Shown one piece after another: positions 49,987 to 60,913 of a DNA stretch of 64,000 nt (positions within the stretch are counted from its first letter, which is position 1; every line of letters begins with the position of its first letter). The notes below the pieces were generated by a model, which worked only from the letters and a program-made list of their open reading frames with translations, did no database searches and was not told the DNA's origin. Source of the DNA: Flavobacteriales bacterium (GTDB lineage Bacteria > Bacteroidota > Bacteroidia > Flavobacteriales_D > Sanyastnellaceae). The position numbers and the translations under genes are program-made. The stretch covers positions 1 through 64,000 of the forward strand of contig JADFAK010000006.1 in the NCBI GenBank assembly GCA_015665315.1, in the 5' to 3' direction.

Positions 49987-50541
49987 TTATTTTGCTGCAG
50001 TCTTTCCGTCTTTCTTTCTGATGTACTCTCCAACATAGCGTACACCCTTTCCTTTGTAAGGCTCAGGCTTGCGCAATGAACGAATTTTAGAGGCTACCAT
50101 TCCAATCAACTGCTTATCAAAACAAGTTAAAGTGATCAATGGATTCTTTCCCTTTTCGGTCTCAGCTAGCACTGTAATCTCGTTGGGGATCTCAAACACA
50201 ATAGGGTGAGAATATCCTAAAGACAATTCTAACAATTGACCCGTAGATTTCGCTCTATAACCCACACCAACTAGCTCTAACTTAATCGTATAGCCATTGG
50301 TGACACCCTCAATCATGTTAGCTATCAATGCGCGGTACAAACCGTGCTTTGATCTATGATCTTTTTGATCCGATCCTCGTGAAAGATTGATTTCGCCTTC
50401 TTCCATCGAGAAAGATATACAAGGGTCAATCCATTGCTTCAATTCACCTTTTGGACCCTTAACATGCAATACGTTATCATCGCCAAATTTGACATCGACA
50501 CCTTTTGCAATTGTAACCGGAGATTTACCTACTCGTGACAT
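49987..50541 (-). CDS. rplF: 50S ribosomal protein L6
   Basis: [28 protein letters not shown]. Confidence 0.97.
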   Translation of the reverse strand: MSRVGKSPVTIAKGVDVKFGDDNVLHVKGPKGELKQWIDPCISFSMEEGEINLSRGSDQKDHRSKHGLYRALIANMIEGVTNGYTIKLELVGVGYRAKSTGQLLELSLGYSHPIVFEIPNEITVLAETEKGKNPLITLTCFDKQLIGMVASKIRSLRKPEPYKGKGVRYVGEYIRKKDGKTAAK

Positions 50542-50564
50542 GGTATATTCTTTAACTCAATTGA

Positions 50565-50963
50565 TTAATAAACATAGCAAAGGACTTCGCCTCCGATGTT
50601 CAATTCTCTTGCTTCCTTATCTGTCATCAATCCTTTTGATGTCGATAAGATGGAGATTCCAAGTCCGTTAAGAACTCGTGGTAGGTTATCCATACCTACA
50701 TATCTTCTCAAACCTGGAGAAGAAGCTCGCTGAATCTTTGTGATAACTGGCTTCTTAGTTTTTGGGTGATACTTCAAGGCAATTTTAATCTTGCCCTGCT
50801 TGTCATCATCTTCAAACTTGTAATTCAGGATATATCCTTTGTCGAACAAGATCTTAGTCATGTTCTTCTTTACATTAGAAGCAGGAATCTCAACAACTTT
50901 ATGACCTGCCATCATACCGTTACGGATTCGCGTTAAAAAATCTGCTATTGGATCTGTATACAT
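50565..50963 (-). CDS. rpsH: 30S ribosomal protein S8
   Basis: [34 protein letters not shown]. Confidence 0.97.
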   Translation of the reverse strand: MYTDPIADFLTRIRNGMMAGHKVVEIPASNVKKNMTKILFDKGYILNYKFEDDDKQGKIKIALKYHPKTKKPVITKIQRASSPGLRRYVGMDNLPRVLNGLGISILSTSKGLMTDKEARELNIGGEVLCYVY

Positions 50964-50986
50964 CTTATTTCGTATTCAAACGGTGA

Positions 50987-51256
50987 TTACCAGCTGGCCT
51001 TCTTTACTCCAGGAATCATTCCTGATAATGCCATTTCTCTAAAGGTTACCCTACTGATGCCAAATTGACGCATATATCCACGTGGACGCCCCGTCAGGTG
51101 ACAACGATTGTGCAGACGAACTGCAGCAGAATTCCTAGGAAGTTTTTGCAATGCATCCCAATCTCCAGCTTCCTTTAAAGCTGCTCTTTTATCAGCATAA
51201 CGCTCAACCATTTTAAGGCGTTTACGTTGTCTTGCTTTCATTGATTCTTTAGCCAT
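50987..51256 (-). CDS. rpsN: 30S ribosomal protein S14 (zinc-independent form)
   Basis: [44 protein letters not shown]; start corrected from 51292. Confidence 0.95.
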   Translation of the reverse strand: MAKESMKARQRKRLKMVERYADKRAALKEAGDWDALQKLPRNSAAVRLHNRCHLTGRPRGYMRQFGISRVTFREMALSGMIPGVKKASW

Positions 51257-51260
51257 CGTA

Positions 51261-51812
51261 TTAATTTTTAGAGAATGGGAAACCAAATTCATTTAGCAAA
51301 GCACGAGCTTCCTCGTCTGTTGCAGCAGTGGTCACAAACGTAATGTCCATTCCATTGATGTTTTTCACTTTATCGAGATCGATTTCAGGAAAAACGATTT
51401 GCTCTTGAACACCAAAAGTGAAATTACCTCGGCCATCAAAGCCCGACGATTTTACACCTCTAAAGTCACGAGTTCTTGGCAATGCCACAGAAATCAACCT
51501 GTCAAGAAATTCGAACATCATCTCACCTCGCAAAGTTACCTTGCATCCAATTGGCATACCCTTACGAAGTTTAAAGTTCGCAACGTCCTTTGTTGAATAA
51601 CAAGGAATAGCCTTTTGACCTGTGATCAGTGTCATTTCCTCTACGGCAGTATCAACCATTTTACGGTCGCCAATACCTTTGCCTATTCCTTGGTTAAGAC
51701 AAATCTTTACCAATCTTGGAATTTGCATTGTTGAAGAGTAGCCGAATTGCTCCATCAATTTCGGTGCAACCTCTTCATCATACGATTTACGGAGTCTTGG
51801 AACGTAGCTCAT
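51261..51812 (-). CDS. rplE: 50S ribosomal protein L5
   Basis: [28 protein letters not shown]. Confidence 0.97.
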   Translation of the reverse strand: MSYVPRLRKSYDEEVAPKLMEQFGYSSTMQIPRLVKICLNQGIGKGIGDRKMVDTAVEEMTLITGQKAIPCYSTKDVANFKLRKGMPIGCKVTLRGEMMFEFLDRLISVALPRTRDFRGVKSSGFDGRGNFTFGVQEQIVFPEIDLDKVKNINGMDITFVTTAATDEEARALLNEFGFPFSKN

Positions 51813-52132
51813 TACTTAATCTCCTGATTAGATTTTTTAGAATACCTCACTAGTTTACCATCTTCCCCGCGACGACGACCAAGACGAGTAGCGTTTCCAG
51901 CTTCATCTTTTACCATCACGTTAGAAATGTGAACCGGGGCCTCTTTTTCCTCAATTCTGCCTTCAGGGTTCGTCGGACTTGGCTTATGGTGCTTCTTAAT
52001 CATATTCACACCCTCTACAAGAACTCGATCATCCTTTCGTGATACCATAAGCACTCGGCCTTCTTTGCCTTTGCTTGATCCGGCTATCACAACCACTTGA
52101 TCACCCTTTTTAACTTTTAATCTCTTATACAT
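51812..52132 (-). CDS. rplX: 50S ribosomal protein L24
   Basis: [22 protein letters not shown]. Confidence 0.97.
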   Translation of the reverse strand: MYKRLKVKKGDQVVVIAGSSKGKEGRVLMVSRKDDRVLVEGVNMIKKHHKPSPTNPEGRIEEKEAPVHISNVMVKDEAGNATRLGRRRGEDGKLVRYSKKSNQEIK

Positions 52133-52151
52133 AGCAGTCTTGCTTATTGTA

Positions 52152-52520
52152 TTACAATACTTCAGGGGCCAATGAAACCACCTTCAAGTAATCTTTTTCT
52201 CTTAGTTCTCGAGCTACAGGGCCGAAAATTCTCGTTCCTCTTAGCTCTCCTGTTGCACCAATTAGTACAACCGCATTGTCATCAAATCGGATGTAAGATC
52301 CATCTGCCCGTCGCACTTCTTTCTTAGTACGTACTACAACAGCTTTAGAAACAGTTCCCTTCTTTACATTGCCTGAAGGCATTGCTTGCTTCACTGTTAC
52401 CACTATCTTATCTCCCAAAGACGCATATCTGCGTCTCGTTCCACCGAGAACTTTAATGCAAAGTACTTCCTTTGCACCGCTGTTATCAGCTACTTTGAGT
52501 CTACTTTCAGTTTGAATCAT
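52152..52520 (-). CDS. rplN: 50S ribosomal protein L14
   Basis: [27 protein letters not shown]. Confidence 0.97.
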   Translation of the reverse strand: MIQTESRLKVADNSGAKEVLCIKVLGGTRRRYASLGDKIVVTVKQAMPSGNVKKGTVSKAVVVRTKKEVRRADGSYIRFDDNAVVLIGATGELRGTRIFGPVARELREKDYLKVVSLAPEVL

Positions 52521-52541
52521 GACTTTACCTGTATTGTAGAA

Positions 52542-52793
52542 TTACTTCGCTCGTTCAATGATTTCAACCAATCTCCAGCACTTATTCTTGCTCAATGGTC
52601 TAGTTTCCATGATTCGAACAGTATCTCCAATGTTGCAATCGTCCTTCTCATCATGAGCGAGGAACTTGTTCGAATTTTTCACAAACTTCCCGTACATCGG
52701 GTGCTTTACTCGGCGCTCTACCATCACTGTGATAGACTTGTTCATCTTATTTGATGTCACCACCCCGATTCTTTCTTTTCTCAAGTTTCTCAT
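52542..52793 (-). CDS. rpsQ: 30S ribosomal protein S17
   Basis: [29 protein letters not shown]. Confidence 0.97.
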   Translation of the reverse strand: MRNLRKERIGVVTSNKMNKSITVMVERRVKHPMYGKFVKNSNKFLAHDEKDDCNIGDTVRIMETRPLSKNKCWRLVEIIERAK

Positions 52794-52799
52794 CGCTCT

Positions 52800-52997
52800 T
52801 TATTTTTCAGCAATTTTTCTTGCGTTGAGTTCGGTAAGGATTCTCGCAATATTCCTACGGGACTCCTTCAACACAGTTGTATTCTCCATACTTGATACAT
52901 TGTGTTGAAAACGCAACTTTTCATAGGACGAACGCTCGCTATCAAGCTTCTCCATTAAATCACTAACTGTGAGATCATGCAATTCTGCCGCTTTCAT
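52800..52997 (-). CDS. rpmC: 50S ribosomal protein L29
   Basis: MKAAELHDLTVSDLMEKLDSERSSYEKLRFQ. Confidence 0.96.
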   Translation of the reverse strand: MKAAELHDLTVSDLMEKLDSERSSYEKLRFQHNVSSMENTTVLKESRRNIARILTELNARKIAEK

Positions 52998-53001
52998 ATT
53001 C

Positions 53002-53421
53002 TTATTCTTGATAGTCGCGTCGAACGACTGTTTTTGTTCTTACTGGAAGCTTCTGAGCTGCAAGACGCAAAGCTTCTTGGCCTACTTCTAAAGGAACACC
53101 GTCACATTCGAACATAATTCGACCTGGCTTAATAACCGCCACCCAATGACTTGGAGCACCTTTTCCTTTTCCCATCCTTACTTCCGCTGGCTTTGAAGTC
53201 ATCGGCTTGTCTGGAAAAATTCGAATCCAAACTTTTCCTTCTCTCTTCATGTATCTCGTTAGAGCCACACGAGCAGCCTCTAGCTGTCGAGAAGTAATAA
53301 ATCCTTCATCCATCGATTTCAATGCAAACGACCCATAGGCAATACTCGAGCCTCGTTGAGCCAGGCCTTTGATCCGGCCCTTTTGCATTTTTCTATATTT
53401 TGTTCTTTTCGGCTGTAGCAT
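53002..53421 (-). CDS. rplP: 50S ribosomal protein L16
   Basis: [19 protein letters not shown]. Confidence 0.97.
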   Translation of the reverse strand: MLQPKRTKYRKMQKGRIKGLAQRGSSIAYGSFALKSMDEGFITSRQLEAARVALTRYMKREGKVWIRIFPDKPMTSKPAEVRMGKGKGAPSHWVAVIKPGRIMFECDGVPLEVGQEALRLAAQKLPVRTKTVVRRDYQE

Positions 53422-53450
53422 TGCTTTAAACCTTTAGTCTTTCAATAATA

Positions 53451-54203
53451 TTAATTCCTCTTTCCTCCAGGTCCACCAGCTCCAGTAGGTCTTCTACGTT
53501 TGCCTTGTCCACCTTTCGAATTACCTCCTGATCCTGGGCGACGGTCCTGAACCGCTGCTGCTGGAGACAGATCACGTTTTCCGTATACTTCTCCACGGCA
53601 GATCCAAACTTTGATACCGATTCTACCATAAGTAGTATGTGCCTCTGAGAGAGCATAATCAATATCAGCACGGAACGTGTGCAATGGAATACGGCCATCC
53701 TTGTAGCTCTCAGAACGTGCCATCTCAGCTCCGTTCAATCGACCAGAAACCAACACTTTGATTCCCTCAGCCCCCATTCTCATGGTTCCTGCTACCGCCA
53801 TTTTTGTGGCTCTTCTAAAAGAGATACGACCTTCAATCTGACGAGCAATACTGTCTGCAACTAACTTCGCATCTAGTTCCGGTCGCTTAATCTCAAAGAT
53901 GTTAATCTGAACATCCTTTTTAGTCAACTTCTTCAACTCCTCTTTTAACTTATCTACTTCAGATCCGCCTTTACCAATTATCACACCCGGACGGGCAGTG
54001 TTGATTGTAACGGTCACAAGCTTAAGAGTTCTTTCAATCACGACTTTCGAAATCGACGCCTTTCTTAATCTGGCCATGAGGTACTTTCGGATTTTATCAT
54101 CCTCTACCAACTTCTCTACGTAGTTGTTGCCTCCATACCAGTTTGAGTCCCATCCTTTGATGTACCCTAGTCGATTACCTATTGGATTCGTTTTCTGTCC
54201 CAT
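53451..54203 (-). CDS. rpsC: 30S ribosomal protein S3 with Gly/Arg/Lys-rich C-terminal tail
   Basis: [27 protein letters not shown] domain [14 protein letters not shown]. Confidence 0.97.
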   Translation of the reverse strand: MGQKTNPIGNRLGYIKGWDSNWYGGNNYVEKLVEDDKIRKYLMARLRKASISKVVIERTLKLVTVTINTARPGVIIGKGGSEVDKLKEELKKLTKKDVQINIFEIKRPELDAKLVADSIARQIEGRISFRRATKMAVAGTMRMGAEGIKVLVSGRLNGAEMARSESYKDGRIPLHTFRADIDYALSEAHTTYGRIGIKVWICRGEVYGKRDLSPAAAVQDRRPGSGGNSKGGQGKRRRPTGAGGPGGKRN

Positions 54204-54212
54204 TGCGGATCC

Positions 54213-54608
54213 TTATTTAGCGCTGTCAATTACGACTGTAACGTGATTTGATCTTTTTCTAATTCTGTGAGCCCTTCCTTGTGGAGCCGGCTGAATACGC
54301 TTCAACATCTTCGCGCTATCAACACTAATCTCCTTAACAAACAAGTTCGCATCTTCAATACGCTCACCACCGTTTTTAGCTTCCCAGTTGGCCACAGCCG
54401 ATCGAAGTAGTTTCTCCAATCTTACCGAAGCTTCTTTCTTACTGAACTTAAGGATATTCAAGGCCTCAGTAATATTTCGTCCGCGAACGATATCAGCTAC
54501 CAACCTCATTTTCCTCGGTGACGTAGGGCAGTTGTTCAATTTGGCAAACGCCACATTAGCGCGATCTGCCTTAAGCTTTTCAGCCATATTTTTTTTCCTG
54601 GCTCCCAT
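54213..54608 (-). CDS. rplV: 50S ribosomal protein L22
   Basis: [35 protein letters not shown]. Confidence 0.96.
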   Translation of the reverse strand: MGARKKNMAEKLKADRANVAFAKLNNCPTSPRKMRLVADIVRGRNITEALNILKFSKKEASVRLEKLLRSAVANWEAKNGGERIEDANLFVKEISVDSAKMLKRIQPAPQGRAHRIRKRSNHVTVVIDSAK

Positions 54609-54642
54609 TTCAGCTATTCCTTAATTAATATCCCTAATTCAG

Positions 54643-54909
54643 TTATCTTTTATTTCCTCCGTGTCCACGAAAGTTTCTAGTTGGTGAAAATTCACCCAAC
54701 TTATGTCCTACCATGTTTTCAGTTACGTAAACCGGTATGAACTGCTTTCCATTGTGAACTCCTATCGTCATCCCAACAAAATCAGGTGAAATTGTTGATG
54801 ATCTCGACCAAGTCTTAATTACCGACTTCTTTCCAGACGCTTGAGCTGCTTCAACTCGTTGCATCAGTTTATAGTGGATAAATGGTGGTTTCTTTAGTGA
54901 TCTAGACAT
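54643..54909 (-). CDS. rpsS: 30S ribosomal protein S19
   Basis: [33 protein letters not shown]. Confidence 0.97.
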   Translation of the reverse strand: MSRSLKKPPFIHYKLMQRVEAAQASGKKSVIKTWSRSSTISPDFVGMTIGVHNGKQFIPVYVTENMVGHKLGEFSPTRNFRGHGGNKR

Positions 54910-54912
54910 GAC

Positions 54913-55737
54913 TTATTTCTTTCTGCGTTCGATAATCAAACGGTTAGACGACTTTTTGCGCGAGCGTGTTTTAAATCCTTTCGCTGGAATTCCATTTCTC
55001 GATCGTGGATGACCTCCTGACTGTCGGCCCTCTCCACCACCCATTGGGTGATCCACAGGATTCATTACTACACCACGAACTCTTGGACGACGTCCCAACC
55101 ATCGGGTTCTACCAGCCTTTCCAGAACGTTGTAGGTTATGCTCAGAATTACTTACTGAACCAATTGTAGCCATACAAGTTACTAGGATCATTCTAGTCTC
55201 TCCAGAAGGCAACTTGATAATAGCATACTTGCCATCACGTGCATTCAATTGAGCGCTAGCACCAGCACTTCTTGCCATTTGACCTCCCTTACCAGGATAC
55301 AACTCTACATTGTGAATTACAGTACCCAAAGGCATGTCACTCAAATACATTGTGTTACCCACTTCAGGTGTAGCATCCGGCCCACTTAAAATCGTCTGGC
55401 CAACTTTCAAACCGTGAGGAGCGACAATATATCTCTTCTCATTATCTGAATATTCAACCAAAGCTATTCGCGCTGATCGGTTCGGATCATACTCAATGGT
55501 CAATACAGTCGCTGGAATACCGTGCTTGTCACGCATGAAATCGATTACTCGATATCGACGCTTGTGGCCTCCACCTCTATATCTCATGGTCATTCGACCC
55601 TGATTATTTCGACCACCATTTTTATTGAGCATGGTAACAAGACCTTTATAGGGCTTGTCCGTCGTGATGTCATCAAAACTTGTGACAACACGATGCCGTG
55701 TTCCTGGTGTTACTGGATTTAACTTTCTTACCGCCAT
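54913..55737 (-). CDS. rplB: 50S ribosomal protein L2
   Basis: [35 protein letters not shown]. Confidence 0.97.
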   Translation of the reverse strand: MAVRKLNPVTPGTRHRVVTSFDDITTDKPYKGLVTMLNKNGGRNNQGRMTMRYRGGGHKRRYRVIDFMRDKHGIPATVLTIEYDPNRSARIALVEYSDNEKRYIVAPHGLKVGQTILSGPDATPEVGNTMYLSDMPLGTVIHNVELYPGKGGQMARSAGASAQLNARDGKYAIIKLPSGETRMILVTCMATIGSVSNSEHNLQRSGKAGRTRWLGRRPRVRGVVMNPVDHPMGGGEGRQSGGHPRSRNGIPAKGFKTRSRKKSSNRLIIERRKK

Positions 55738-55748
55738 TGCGACGCTTA

Positions 55749-56045
55749 TTAAATATGTTCGTAAAAATCAATTGTATCTCCGTCAGCCACCTGAACTATT
55801 GCCTTTTTGTAAGCTTTAGTTCTTCCAGAAGCAATACCGGTCTTCGTGTAGCGTACTTTAGCTTTACCATCATAATTCATGGTGTTCACATCAAGTACCT
55901 TCACTCCATATCGCTGCTCAACGGCCTTCGTAATCTCTATCTTGTTAGCACCCCTATCGACGATGAAGCCAAATTTGTTTTGCTTTTCAGAGATCGCTGT
56001 CATTTTCTCGGTAATTACCGGTTTTATCAGAATCTGCTTCATCAC
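55749..56045 (-). CDS. rplW: 50S ribosomal protein L23
   Basis: [33 protein letters not shown]. Confidence 0.96.
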   Translation of the reverse strand: MMKQILIKPVITEKMTAISEKQNKFGFIVDRGANKIEITKAVEQRYGVKVLDVNTMNYDGKAKVRYTKTGIASGRTKAYKKAIVQVADGDTIDFYEHI

Positions 56046-56046
56046 C

Positions 56047-56676
56047 TTATTTGTTAAGAATGTTTTCTAACACTTCATGAGCATTACCCACAAAGATCAA
56101 CTTATCACAATCCAATATATCGTAAGTGCTAACGAAGTTCGCCACTTGCACTTTATGCTTAGGCAAATTTCTAGCCGATAGATTTATTGCTTCATTCATC
56201 TCAGGTACCAACAACAACGTCTTTGTACCATCAATTTTCAAATTCTTCATAACCTGAAGATAGTCCTGCGTCTTTGGAGATTTCATCTCCATTGCATCCA
56301 AGGCCAAGATCTCCTTTTCACTAGCCTTATAAGCCAGTGCCGATCTTCTCGCTAAACGAGCTGTCTTCTTGTTAACCTTAATATCGTAGTTTCTTGGGCG
56401 TGGGCCGAAGATCGTACCACCACCTCGAAACAAAGGGTTCTTAATATCTCCAGCACGCGCTGTACCAGTTCCCTTTTGACGCTTGATCTTACGAGTACTA
56501 CCCTTAACATCACTACGTTCCTTAGCTTTATGAGTTCCCTGACGCTGAGCATTTCGGTAACGCTTCACATCCAACCAAATAACATGGTCGTTAGGGTCAA
56601 TACCGAACACGTCATCAGACAATGTAATGCTCTTGCCGGTCTTTTCTCCTTTTGTATTTAATACTGCCAGTTCCAT
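56047..56676 (-). CDS. rplD: 50S ribosomal protein L4
   Basis: RKIKRQKGTGTARAGDIKNPLFRGGGTIFGPRPRNY. Confidence 0.97.
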   Translation of the reverse strand: MELAVLNTKGEKTGKSITLSDDVFGIDPNDHVIWLDVKRYRNAQRQGTHKAKERSDVKGSTRKIKRQKGTGTARAGDIKNPLFRGGGTIFGPRPRNYDIKVNKKTARLARRSALAYKASEKEILALDAMEMKSPKTQDYLQVMKNLKIDGTKTLLLVPEMNEAINLSARNLPKHKVQVANFVSTYDILDCDKLIFVGNAHEVLENILNK

Positions 56677-56677
56677 A

Positions 56678-57298
56678 TTACTTCCTGATTATAACAGTTG
56701 AACCATTATAGCCGGGAATTGCGCCTTTCACAATCATTACTCCTTTTTCCGGCATTATCTTTACTATCTCGAGGTTCTCAATAGTCACTCGTCCATTACC
56801 CATTTGTCCGGCCATTCTCATACCCTTAAAAACACGTGCTGGATCAGAAGCGGCTCCAATCGAACCAGGTGCACGACCTCTGTTGTGCTGGCCGTGAGTA
56901 GATTGACCTACTCCACCAAATCCATGGCGCTTAACTACACCCTGAAATCCTTTTCCTTTGCTTGTTCCAGTGATTGAAACAAACTCTCCCTCGTTAAAGA
57001 TTTCTTCAACCTTCAACTCCTCTCCGAGCTCAAACTCACGATTAAATCGCTTGAACTCCACCAACTTTTGCTTCGCTGATGTTTTTGCTTTTTTGAAGTG
57101 ACCCAAGAGTGGCTTCGTAACGTTCTTGTCTGATTTGTCTCCAAATGCAACCTGAACCGCTTTGTAACCGTCTTTCTCCTCAGATTTAACCTGAGTCACG
57201 ACGCAGGGACCAGCCTCAATCACTGTGCATGGTATGTTTTTACCAGCGGCACTGTAGATGCTAGTCATCCCTACTTTCTTTCCGATAAGTCCTGACAT
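56678..57298 (-). CDS. rplC: 50S ribosomal protein L3
   Basis: [37 protein letters not shown]. Confidence 0.97.
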   Translation of the reverse strand: MSGLIGKKVGMTSIYSAAGKNIPCTVIEAGPCVVTQVKSEEKDGYKAVQVAFGDKSDKNVTKPLLGHFKKAKTSAKQKLVEFKRFNREFELGEELKVEEIFNEGEFVSITGTSKGKGFQGVVKRHGFGGVGQSTHGQHNRGRAPGSIGAASDPARVFKGMRMAGQMGNGRVTIENLEIVKIMPEKGVMIVKGAIPGYNGSTVIIRK

Positions 57299-57315
57299 CG
57301 TCTAATTATTATTCG

Positions 57316-57621
57316 TTATACCTTAATTTCTACTTCTACACCACTCGGCAACTCCAATCGCATCAGTGCATCTACTGTCTTTGAAGATGAACTATAAATG
57401 TCGATCAATCGCTTGTATGAACTAAGCTCAAATTGCTCTCTCGCCTTCTTGTTCACGTGTGGTGAACGAAGAACCGTATAAATACGCTTGTGCGTTGGCA
57501 ATGGAATAGGTCCACTGATCACGGCGCCTGTAGTTTTCACCGTCTTCACAATTTTCTCGGCCGACTTGTCAACCAAATTGTGATCGTATGACTTTAACTT
57601 TATTCTAATTTTCTGAGCCAT
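57316..57621 (-). CDS. rpsJ: 30S ribosomal protein S10
   Basis: [49 protein letters not shown]. Confidence 0.97.
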   Translation of the reverse strand: MAQKIRIKLKSYDHNLVDKSAEKIVKTVKTTGAVISGPIPLPTHKRIYTVLRSPHVNKKAREQFELSSYKRLIDIYSSSSKTVDALMRLELPSGVEVEIKV

Positions 57622-57634
57622 TTCGACTGCGTTA

Positions 57635-59743
57635 TTATGCGTTTACTTTTCCTTTTGCCTTAGCAACTACATCATCAGCAATGCTAGACGGTGCTTGTGC
57701 GTAATGTGAGAACTCCATCGAAGATGTTGCTCTTCCAGAAGTGATCGTTCTCAAATCAGTAACATATCCAAACATCTCTGACAATGGAACTTTAGCGTTT
57801 ACTACAGTTGCTCCATGCTTCTCAGTAGTTCCTTCAATCAAACCACGACGCTTGTTCAAGTCACCAATAACATCACCCATATTTTCCTCTGGAGTTACTA
57901 CCTCCAACTTCATCATAGGCTCCATGATTATTGGAGAACACATTGGCAATGCATTTCTGTATGCCATCTTAGCTGCAAGCTCAAATGACAATGAATCAGA
58001 ATCCACCGCGTGGAAAGATCCATCTGTCAACTCGACAGCCATTGACTCCAACGGATATCCAGCAAGAACTCCATTCTTCATGGCATCCTTGAATCCCTTT
58101 TCAATAGCTGGAATATATTCACGAGGTACATTACCTCCTTTGATACTGTTCTTGAATATTAACCCTGGATTCTTCTCATCTGTATTTGGCCCGATGTTAA
58201 CAACAATGTCTGCAAACTTACCTCGTCCACCTGACTGCTTCTTGTAAACCTCTCTGTGGTTAGTAGACCCATTGATAGCCTCCTTGTACGAAACCTGAGG
58301 AGCGCCTTGGTTACATTCAACCTTGAACTCTCTTCTCAATCGATCAACGATAATCTCAAGGTGAAGCTCACCCATTCCAGAAATTACAGTTTGTCCTGAA
58401 TCTTCATCTGTTCTAACAACAAACGTCGGATCTTCCTCTGCCAATTTTGACAAAGCAACACCCAATTTATCTACATCACCTTGAGTTTTCGGCTCAATAG
58501 CAATACCGATTACTGGCTCTGGGAAAGTCATCGACTCAAGAACGATTGGGCTCTTTTCATCACATAACGTATCTCCAGTTCTAATATCTTTAAATCCAAC
58601 AGCAGCTCCAATATCTCCCGCCTCAATTGTAGGAATAGAATTCTGCTTGTTTGAGTGCATTTGGAAGATTCGTGAAATTCTCTCACGCTTATCAGTTCGT
58701 GTGTTCAACACGTATGATCCAGCATCTAGAAACCCAGAATAAACTCTGAAGAATGCCAAACGTCCAACAAAAGGATCTGTCGCAATCTTGAATGCCAATG
58801 CCGCAAATGGCGCATCTGTATCTGCCCCACGAGATTCTTCTTCGTCTGTCTTCGGATTAATTCCCTCAATAGAAGGAACATCACTAGGAGCAGGAAGGTA
58901 AGTCATAACCGCATCCAACATGGTCTGCACTCCCTTGTTCTTAAAAGCCGAACCACACAACAACGGAATAATATCCATTGCAATGGTCGCTTTACGCAGT
59001 GCAGCGATCATCTCATCTTCTGTAATCGAATCTGGATCTTCGAAGTATTTCTCCATCAAGGAATCATCCTGCTCTGCAGCAGCTTCAACCAATTTCCCTC
59101 TCCACTCTTCAACTACATCTACCAAGTCAGCTGGAATAGCTATCTCCTTGAAAGTCATTCCCTTGTCTTCCTCATTCCACTCAATAGCTTTGTTGTTGAT
59201 CAAATCAACAACACCAGTGAATGAATCTTCAGCACCAATCGGCACCTGCAATGGAACTGGATTACCTCCTAGTCGCTCACGTACCTGCTCAACTACTTTG
59301 AAAAAATCGGCACCAGAACGGTCCATCTTATTCACAAAACCAATTCGAGGAACACCGTACTTGTTGGCCTGGCGCCACACAGTCTCCGACTGAGGCTCCA
59401 CACCACCTACGGCACAGAACAAAGCAACAGCACCATCCAATACACGCAATGAACGCTCTACCTCTACTGTAAAGTCAACGTGTCCAGGAGTGTCAATGAT
59501 GTTCATCTTATACTCATTACCTCTGTATGTCCAGAAAGATGTAGTCGCGGCTGAAGTAATAGTAATACCTCTCTCCTGCTCCTGCTCCATCCAGTCCATC
59601 GTAGCAGCACCATCATGTACCTCACCAATCTTGTGACTGATTCCAGTGTAATACAAGATACGCTCCGTAGTGGTCGTCTTACCAGCATCGATGTGAGCCA
59701 TGATGCCGATGTTACGCGTATATTTAAGATCTCTCTTAGCCAT
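57635..59743 (-). CDS. fusA: Elongation factor G
   Basis: [34 protein letters not shown]. Confidence 0.98.
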   Translation of the reverse strand: MAKRDLKYTRNIGIMAHIDAGKTTTTERILYYTGISHKIGEVHDGAATMDWMEQEQERGITITSAATTSFWTYRGNEYKMNIIDTPGHVDFTVEVERSLRVLDGAVALFCAVGGVEPQSETVWRQANKYGVPRIGFVNKMDRSGADFFKVVEQVRERLGGNPVPLQVPIGAEDSFTGVVDLINNKAIEWNEEDKGMTFKEIAIPADLVDVVEEWRGKLVEAAAEQDDSLMEKYFEDPDSITEDEMIAALRKATIAMDIIPLLCGSAFKNKGVQTMLDAVMTYLPAPSDVPSIEGINPKTDEEESRGADTDAPFAALAFKIATDPFVGRLAFFRVYSGFLDAGSYVLNTRTDKRERISRIFQMHSNKQNSIPTIEAGDIGAAVGFKDIRTGDTLCDEKSPIVLESMTFPEPVIGIAIEPKTQGDVDKLGVALSKLAEEDPTFVVRTDEDSGQTVISGMGELHLEIIVDRLRREFKVECNQGAPQVSYKEAINGSTNHREVYKKQSGGRGKFADIVVNIGPNTDEKNPGLIFKNSIKGGNVPREYIPAIEKGFKDAMKNGVLAGYPLESMAVELTDGSFHAVDSDSLSFELAAKMAYRNALPMCSPIIMEPMMKLEVVTPEENMGDVIGDLNKRRGLIEGTTEKHGATVVNAKVPLSEMFGYVTDLRTITSGRATSSMEFSHYAQAPSSIADDVVAKAKGKVNA

Positions 59744-59772
59744 TGTGAACTATATCAAAAATTCTTTTTCTA

Positions 59773-60240
59773 TTAAAATCTGAAGTGAGAGAATGCCTTG
59801 TTGGCCTCAGCCATACGGTGAACATCTTCCTTCTTCTTATAAGTCGCTCCCTCTTCTTTCGAAGCAGCAATAATCTCAGCAGCCAACTTGTCTGCCATCG
59901 ATCGCTCATTACGCTTACGCGCAAAGCCGATCATCCACTTCATTGCCAATGACTGACGACGAGCATCACGAATCGGCATTGGGATCTGGAACGTTGCTCC
60001 ACCCACTCGACGACTCTTAACCTCAACGGCAGGAGTCACATTGGTAAGCGCTTGCTTCCATATCTCCAATCCATCTTCACCAGTTTTCTCAGCAATCTTG
60101 TCAACCGCCTCATAAAAGATAGTGTAAGACAAATTCTTCTTACCATTCAACATCATGTTGTGCACGAACTTCGTAACGACCTCGTTGTTGAAACGTGGAT
60201 CTGGTAACGTAATTCTCTCTTTGGAACTTCTTCTTCTCAT
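59773..60240 (-). CDS. rpsG: 30S ribosomal protein S7
   Basis: [34 protein letters not shown]. Confidence 0.97.
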   Translation of the reverse strand: MRRRSSKERITLPDPRFNNEVVTKFVHNMMLNGKKNLSYTIFYEAVDKIAEKTGEDGLEIWKQALTNVTPAVEVKSRRVGGATFQIPMPIRDARRQSLAMKWMIGFARKRNERSMADKLAAEIIAASKEEGATYKKKEDVHRMAEANKAFSHFRF

Positions 60241-60262
60241 GGTTCTTTAGTTGTAAGAAGTA

Positions 60263-60640
60263 TTATTTCTTTTTAGGACGCTTCGCGCCATATTTTGATC
60301 TACGTTGCTGACGGCCTTCAACCCCAGCTGTATCCAATGCACCACGAACAATGTGGTAACGTACACCTGGCAAGTCTTTCACCCTTCCACCTCGCACCAA
60401 TACAATCGAGTGCTCTTGTAGATTGTGACCCTCTCCTCCAATGTAGGCGTTCACTTCATTTCCGTTAGTCAACCTAACCCTTGCTACCTTTCTCATAGCC
60501 GAGTTTGGCTTCTTAGGCGTTGTTGTATAAACACGCACACAAACTCCTCGTCGCTGTGGACAAGAATCAAGAGCCGCTGATTTGCTTTTCTTGACGATGG
60601 TTTGTCTTCCTTTTCTTACTAGTTGCTGTATCGTAGGCAT
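60263..60640 (-). CDS. rpsL: 30S ribosomal protein S12
   Basis: [43 protein letters not shown]. Confidence 0.98.
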   Translation of the reverse strand: MPTIQQLVRKGRQTIVKKSKSAALDSCPQRRGVCVRVYTTTPKKPNSAMRKVARVRLTNGNEVNAYIGGEGHNLQEHSIVLVRGGRVKDLPGVRYHIVRGALDTAGVEGRQQRRSKYGAKRPKKK

Positions 60641-60709
60641 ACGCAGTATCTCGTTATCCTATAAAGGTTTTGCATAAAAATCATGCATCCCGCAATTTTT
60701 TTGGGGCTG

Positions 60710-60740
60710 CAAATGTACGATTTATCTTCACAAATACAAT
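60710..60740 (-). promoter_or_regulatory. Predicted promoter of the str/S10/spc/alpha supercluster
   Basis: Minus strand TTG-N19-TACATTTG, match to Bacteroidetes TTTG/TAnnTTTG consensus. Confidence 0.6.
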
Positions 60741-60901
60741 ATCCATTGTTCAAAATGTTCTGACTTTCATGCAGATAATGTTTTCAATTGCACTAAAAGC
60801 CCATCACTATTAGGGTTGTGAACCCCACAACTTCTGAAAAAAACATCCAAAAAACTATAAAAATTGGCCTAAAACTGACTAAATCCCCTATTTGAAATCG
60901 C

Positions 60902-60909
60902 TACATTTG
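60902..60909 (+). promoter_or_regulatory. -7 box TACATTTG just upstream of the uvrD/pcrA GTG start
   Basis: Exact TAnnTTTG match ending 5 nt before the start codon; no convincing -33 box. Confidence 0.4.
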
Positions 60910-60913
60910 AGCC

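Noticed and set aside
49974-50045. Extended rplR start overlapping rplF
   Set aside because: L18 proteins begin near [19 protein letters not shown]; the extension is the out-of-frame rplF 3' end
58920-59393. 157-aa ORF antisense to fusA
   Set aside because: Shadow ORF inside a highly conserved gene; Ser-rich composition typical of antisense frames, no independent support
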